From positions 1-5,803 of the forward strand of contig JAKLJM010000159.1 in the NCBI GenBank assembly GCA_023151145.1: a stretch of DNA of 5,803 bases. Reading direction: 5' to 3'. The position numbers were made by a program, and so were the translations under genes. The DNA is from Bacteriovoracaceae bacterium (GTDB lineage: Bacteria; Bdellovibrionota; Bacteriovoracia; Bacteriovoracales; Bacteriovoracaceae). A model generated the notes under the pieces. The model did not search any database. It was not told where the DNA came from and saw only the letters and a program-made list of their open reading frames with translations. Below, in pieces: positions 5,564 to 5,803 of this stretch (position 1 is its first letter; the number at the start of each line of letters is the position of its first letter).

Positions 5564-5803
5564 ATGAATGATTTAAGTAAAGGATACGTATTAATTGTAG
5601 AGAGCAATGAATCTTTGGCCGTGGCCATGCGAGCAGACTGTGAGGCAAAAGGATTTAAATCTCTGCAGGCAAAACGTTTAAGAGATGCAACTGTGATGAT
5701 GCAAAGGCAGCGATTCTCTTGTGTGGTATTTAATTTGAATATAGATGGAGAGTTGGTGCACGATTATATTTTGCGCATGAGAAAATCGTTACAATCCCTT
5801 AAT
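5564..5803 (+). CDS. CheY-like receiver-domain protein, N-terminal part, possibly a pseudo-receiver
   Basis: The gene runs off the right edge after 80 codons. The ATG is supported by AAGGAAG (5551-5557) six bases upstream. The pattern follows the start of a response-regulator receiver: strand 1 (GYVLIVESNE, 7-16), helix 1 (about 17-29), strand 2 (FKSLQA), helix 2 (about 38-49), strand 3 (FSCVVFNLNIDG, 51-62), then a helix. The acidic pair normally ending strand 1 (DD or DE) reads E13-S14, and the phosphoacceptor Asp after strand 3 appears to be Asn57 (VVFNLNIDG against the usual vvLDlnlp.dG). If this alignment holds, it cannot be phosphorylated in the normal way and would be a pseudo-receiver. 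The conserved Thr/Ser, the Lys and any output domain lie beyond the window. The fold call rests on pattern only. Confidence 0.65.
   Translation, partial: MNDLSKGYVLIVESNESLAVAMRADCEAKGFKSLQAKRLRDATVMMQRQRFSCVVFNLNIDGELVHDYILRMRKSLQSLN

Overview
The window comes from an AT-rich bacterial chromosome. Its core is a four-gene block for the peripheral arm of respiratory complex I (nuoB-nuoC-nuoD-nuoI, plus strand, 2461-5317). This block has a near-consensus sigma70 promoter in front (2386-2414) and a strong Rho-independent terminator behind (5338-5365), so it looks like a self-contained transcription unit. Separate nuoC and nuoD genes, a short-type NuoD, and flanking genes for exported proteins (a DUF2608-like HAD protein and an HExxH putative metalloprotease) would suit a Bdellovibrionota (Bdellovibrio/Bacteriovorax-type) or related delta-proteobacterial genome. 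That assignment is an inference from gene style only; there is no rRNA or other marker here.

Left part, minus strand: positions 1-159 hold the N-terminal 53 codons of an exported protein, with an excellent Shine-Dalgarno and a signal peptide; the rest lies outside the window. Next to it, 344-1150 encodes a predicted periplasmic HAD-superfamily phosphatase-like protein, closed by a hairpin terminator at 321-337. A 55-codon open frame (1147-1314), possibly a small gene or a gene remnant, runs into the HAD gene with an ATGA start/stop overlap. Divergently, on the plus strand, 1267-2304 encodes an exported protein with a HELTH zinc-binding motif.

Middle: NuoB carries the N2 cluster, NuoC and NuoD form the connecting and quinone-binding module, and NuoI carries two 4Fe-4S clusters leading electrons to N2. 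Together they make the electron-delivery and quinone-reduction (Q) module of complex I. The NADH-oxidising subunits (nuoE, F, G) and the membrane subunits (nuoA, H, J-N) are not in this block and must be elsewhere if the complex is complete.

Right end: after the terminator, a roughly 200-base intergenic region with three short dyad elements and a plausible sigma70 promoter leads to the first 80 codons of a CheY-like receiver protein. Its visible acidic pocket looks degenerate, with Asn where the phosphoacceptor Asp is expected, so it may be a pseudo-receiver.

I found no CRISPR array, insertion sequence, tRNA, rRNA or riboswitch. The most unusual points are the isolated nuoBCDI block, the hidden small ORF coupled to the HAD gene, and the degenerate receiver with dyad elements upstream.
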